A stretch of DNA of 6,519 nucleotides from Candidatus Zixiibacteriota bacterium (GTDB taxonomy: Bacteria; Zixibacteria; MSB-5A5; GN15; PGXB01). Made by a program: the position numbers and the translations under genes. A model generated the notes under the pieces. That model did no database searches. It saw nothing but the letters and a program-made list of their open reading frames with translations, and was not told the DNA's origin. The stretch covers positions 1 through 6,519 of the forward strand of contig JAUVBC010000132.1 in assembly GCA_030591405.1 (NCBI GenBank), in the 5' to 3' direction. Shown here in pieces: positions 5,883 to 6,519 of the stretch (the first letter of the stretch is position 1; the number at the start of each line of letters is the position of its first letter).

Positions 5883-6140
5883 TTGATTCTGCCCCGGAGG
5901 CAATGGAAAGACAGCTTGCTGCTTTGGTTTGTGATGCTGTATGGTATTGGCAGGCCACTAACCGAATTCTTCCGTGCACCCGAAAAGCTTAACGCCGTTA
6001 TCGGACCGCTCACGTTGTCACAAGCTGTCTGTTTTGCCGCTGCTCTTATCGCCGGGTTTGCGCTAATAGCAGTAAGGAATCCCAGAGTGATAGGGCTATG
6101 GACCAACTTTATAGAAAGACGATCCCGACACAAAATTTGA
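5883..6140 (+). pseudogene. lgt: C-terminal remnant of prolipoprotein diacylglyceryl transferase
   Basis: The 85 codons here match the end of Lgt, the membrane enzyme that adds diacylglycerol to lipoprotein cysteines. The diagnostic part is LYGIGRPLTEFFRAPE (about residues 19-34), which keeps the R-x3-E-x2-R spacing of the last conserved Lgt motif. It is followed by LTLSQAVCFAAALIAG, the usual final membrane helix. Lgt is normally about 260-300 residues, so about 180 or more N-terminal residues, including the HGGL-type and main catalytic regions, are absent. The frame stays open upstream only to a TAA at 5841-5843. The first possible start (TTG at 5883) has no good ribosome site, and the upstream 165 bp is intergenic DNA of the beta-barrel gene. 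It should not make active Lgt. It could be translated as a two-helix membrane peptide, but gene decay or a recombination or assembly junction is more likely. Confidence 0.72.
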
Positions 6141-6163
6141 GTTCATCGAAAGTGATATTGAAA

Positions 6164-6185
6164 AAGCTTTATAGACATAAAGCTT
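6164..6185 (-). terminator. Probable rho-independent terminator of the VOC remnant
   Basis: AAGCTTTAT (6164-6172) and ATAAAGCTT (6177-6185) form a perfect 9-bp stem with a 4-nt loop. On the minus strand the stem runs into a T-run (CTTTTTC). It starts about 20 nt after the stop codon of the VOC-like remnant, where a terminator would be expected. The stem is AT-rich, so it may be weak. It may also catch plus-strand transcripts leaving the lgt remnant. Confidence 0.5.
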
Positions 6186-6204
6186 CAAATCTACTGATTT
6201 TGCC

Positions 6205-6405
6205 TTATAGAATATCTGCTTTTTTATCAGTATCAATTAATTCAATATTGAGTCCCTGACCAGCATATACAAAAGCAATATTTTCATTATCAAATGCCTC
6301 CCCCGGCAGTGGAGGAGTTAAAACACGAATCCTCTTGGTAGCAAACTCTTCCAATTGATTTTTTATATTGTCACATTTAAAACACAAATGATCACGACTT
6401 CTCTT
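6205..6405 (-). pseudogene. C-terminal half of a VOC (glyoxalase/epimerase-fold) protein
   Basis: Read on the minus strand, the frame open from 6405 to the TAA at 6205-6207 gives KRSRDHLCFKCDNIKNQL and continues for 66 codons. DHLCFKCDNI corresponds to the start of the second beta-alpha-beta module of VOC proteins (compare the family pattern DHI-C-[FY]-E-V-[DE]-[DN]-I), where the His is a metal ligand. Further on, LTPPLPGEAFDNENIAFVYAGQGLNIELID fits the later strands and ends with the metal-ligand Glu in IELI. Known VOC enzymes of this kind have two modules in about 130 residues; the first is absent, because an in-frame TAA lies at 6406-6408 and no homologous sequence is seen before it. The only starts inside (such as TTG at 6387) lack a ribosome site. 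It resembles methylmalonyl-CoA epimerase-like proteins, but the exact activity cannot be told and the fragment is probably inactive. Confidence 0.62.
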
Positions 6406-6459
6406 TTATCTCAACTAATATTCTTAAAGTTCAAAGTCTATATAGTTTTGTCGTTTTAA

Positions 6460-6519
6460 TTAATCTTCGCGGCCGGTCAGGTAAATACTCATAATCCGGA
6501 CAGTACCGGTGCGATCAAA
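6460..6519 (-). CDS. Possible C-terminus of an unidentified gene (partial)
   Basis: On the minus strand a frame enters from the right edge and ends at TAA (6460-6462) after 19 codons: FDRTGTVRIMSIYLTGRED. The segment is more GC-rich than the spacer to its left, and the composition changes right at the stop, which is typical of a gene end. The stretch is too short to identify a family. It lies 52 nt upstream of the VOC remnant on the same strand. Confidence 0.38.
   Translation of the reverse strand, partial: FDRTGTVRIMSIYLTGRED

Noticed and set aside
5903..5992. Small plus-strand frame MERQLAALV... preceded by GGAGG
   Set aside because: The ribosome-like GGAGG is only 2 nt from the ATG, and the 29-codon frame overlaps the clearly lgt-like frame.
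5879..6133. Minus-strand open frame of 84 codons opposite the lgt remnant
   Set aside because: The plus-strand frame has the Lgt motif; the minus-strand protein shows nothing recognisable.

Overview
The window looks like chromosome from a Gram-negative bacterium. It encodes a TolC-type outer-membrane channel, an RND periplasmic adaptor and a small outer-membrane beta-barrel. Shine-Dalgarno sites (GGAG/AAGGAG) precede all complete genes except the tolC-like one, which argues against a typical member of the Bacteroidota. Two sequences fit sigma-54 promoters and a sigma-54 activator gene is present. I cannot fix the phylum; an FCB-related or delta-proteobacteria-like lineage would fit, but this is inference.

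Positions 1-2337 (minus strand) hold the promoter-proximal part of a heavy-metal efflux operon. In transcription order it contains a TolC/CusC-like outer-membrane protein, a secreted protein with two tandem TRASH/YHS-type cysteine domains and a Met/His tail, and the N-terminal part of a CusB-like adaptor with a heavy-metal-binding domain. The adaptor runs off the left edge, and an RND pump gene (CusA-like) is expected beyond it. Copper or silver is the most likely substrate, by family analogy only.

Positions 2338-2628 are a divergent control region. A sequence with exact sigma-54 (-24/-12) spacing faces each way. Between them lies AT-rich DNA with an inverted repeat and several copies of AATATT spaced by about whole helical turns, which is a good candidate enhancer for the neighbouring activator.

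Positions 2629-5033 (plus strand) encode a membrane histidine kinase with a His-rich periplasmic loop and an NtrC-family response regulator. The likely logic is a ZraSR-like circuit: metal is sensed in the periplasm, the regulator is phosphorylated, and sigma-54 RNA polymerase is activated at both the efflux operon and the regulator's own promoter.

Positions 5034-6519 are less coherent. A bidirectional terminator is followed by a minus-strand outer-membrane beta-barrel gene of unknown role. Next come two gene remnants: the C-terminal end of lgt (plus strand) and the C-terminal half of a VOC/glyoxalase-fold protein (minus strand). The last 60 bases may hold the C-terminus of another minus-strand gene. 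No tRNA, rRNA, CRISPR array, insertion sequence or replication origin was seen.
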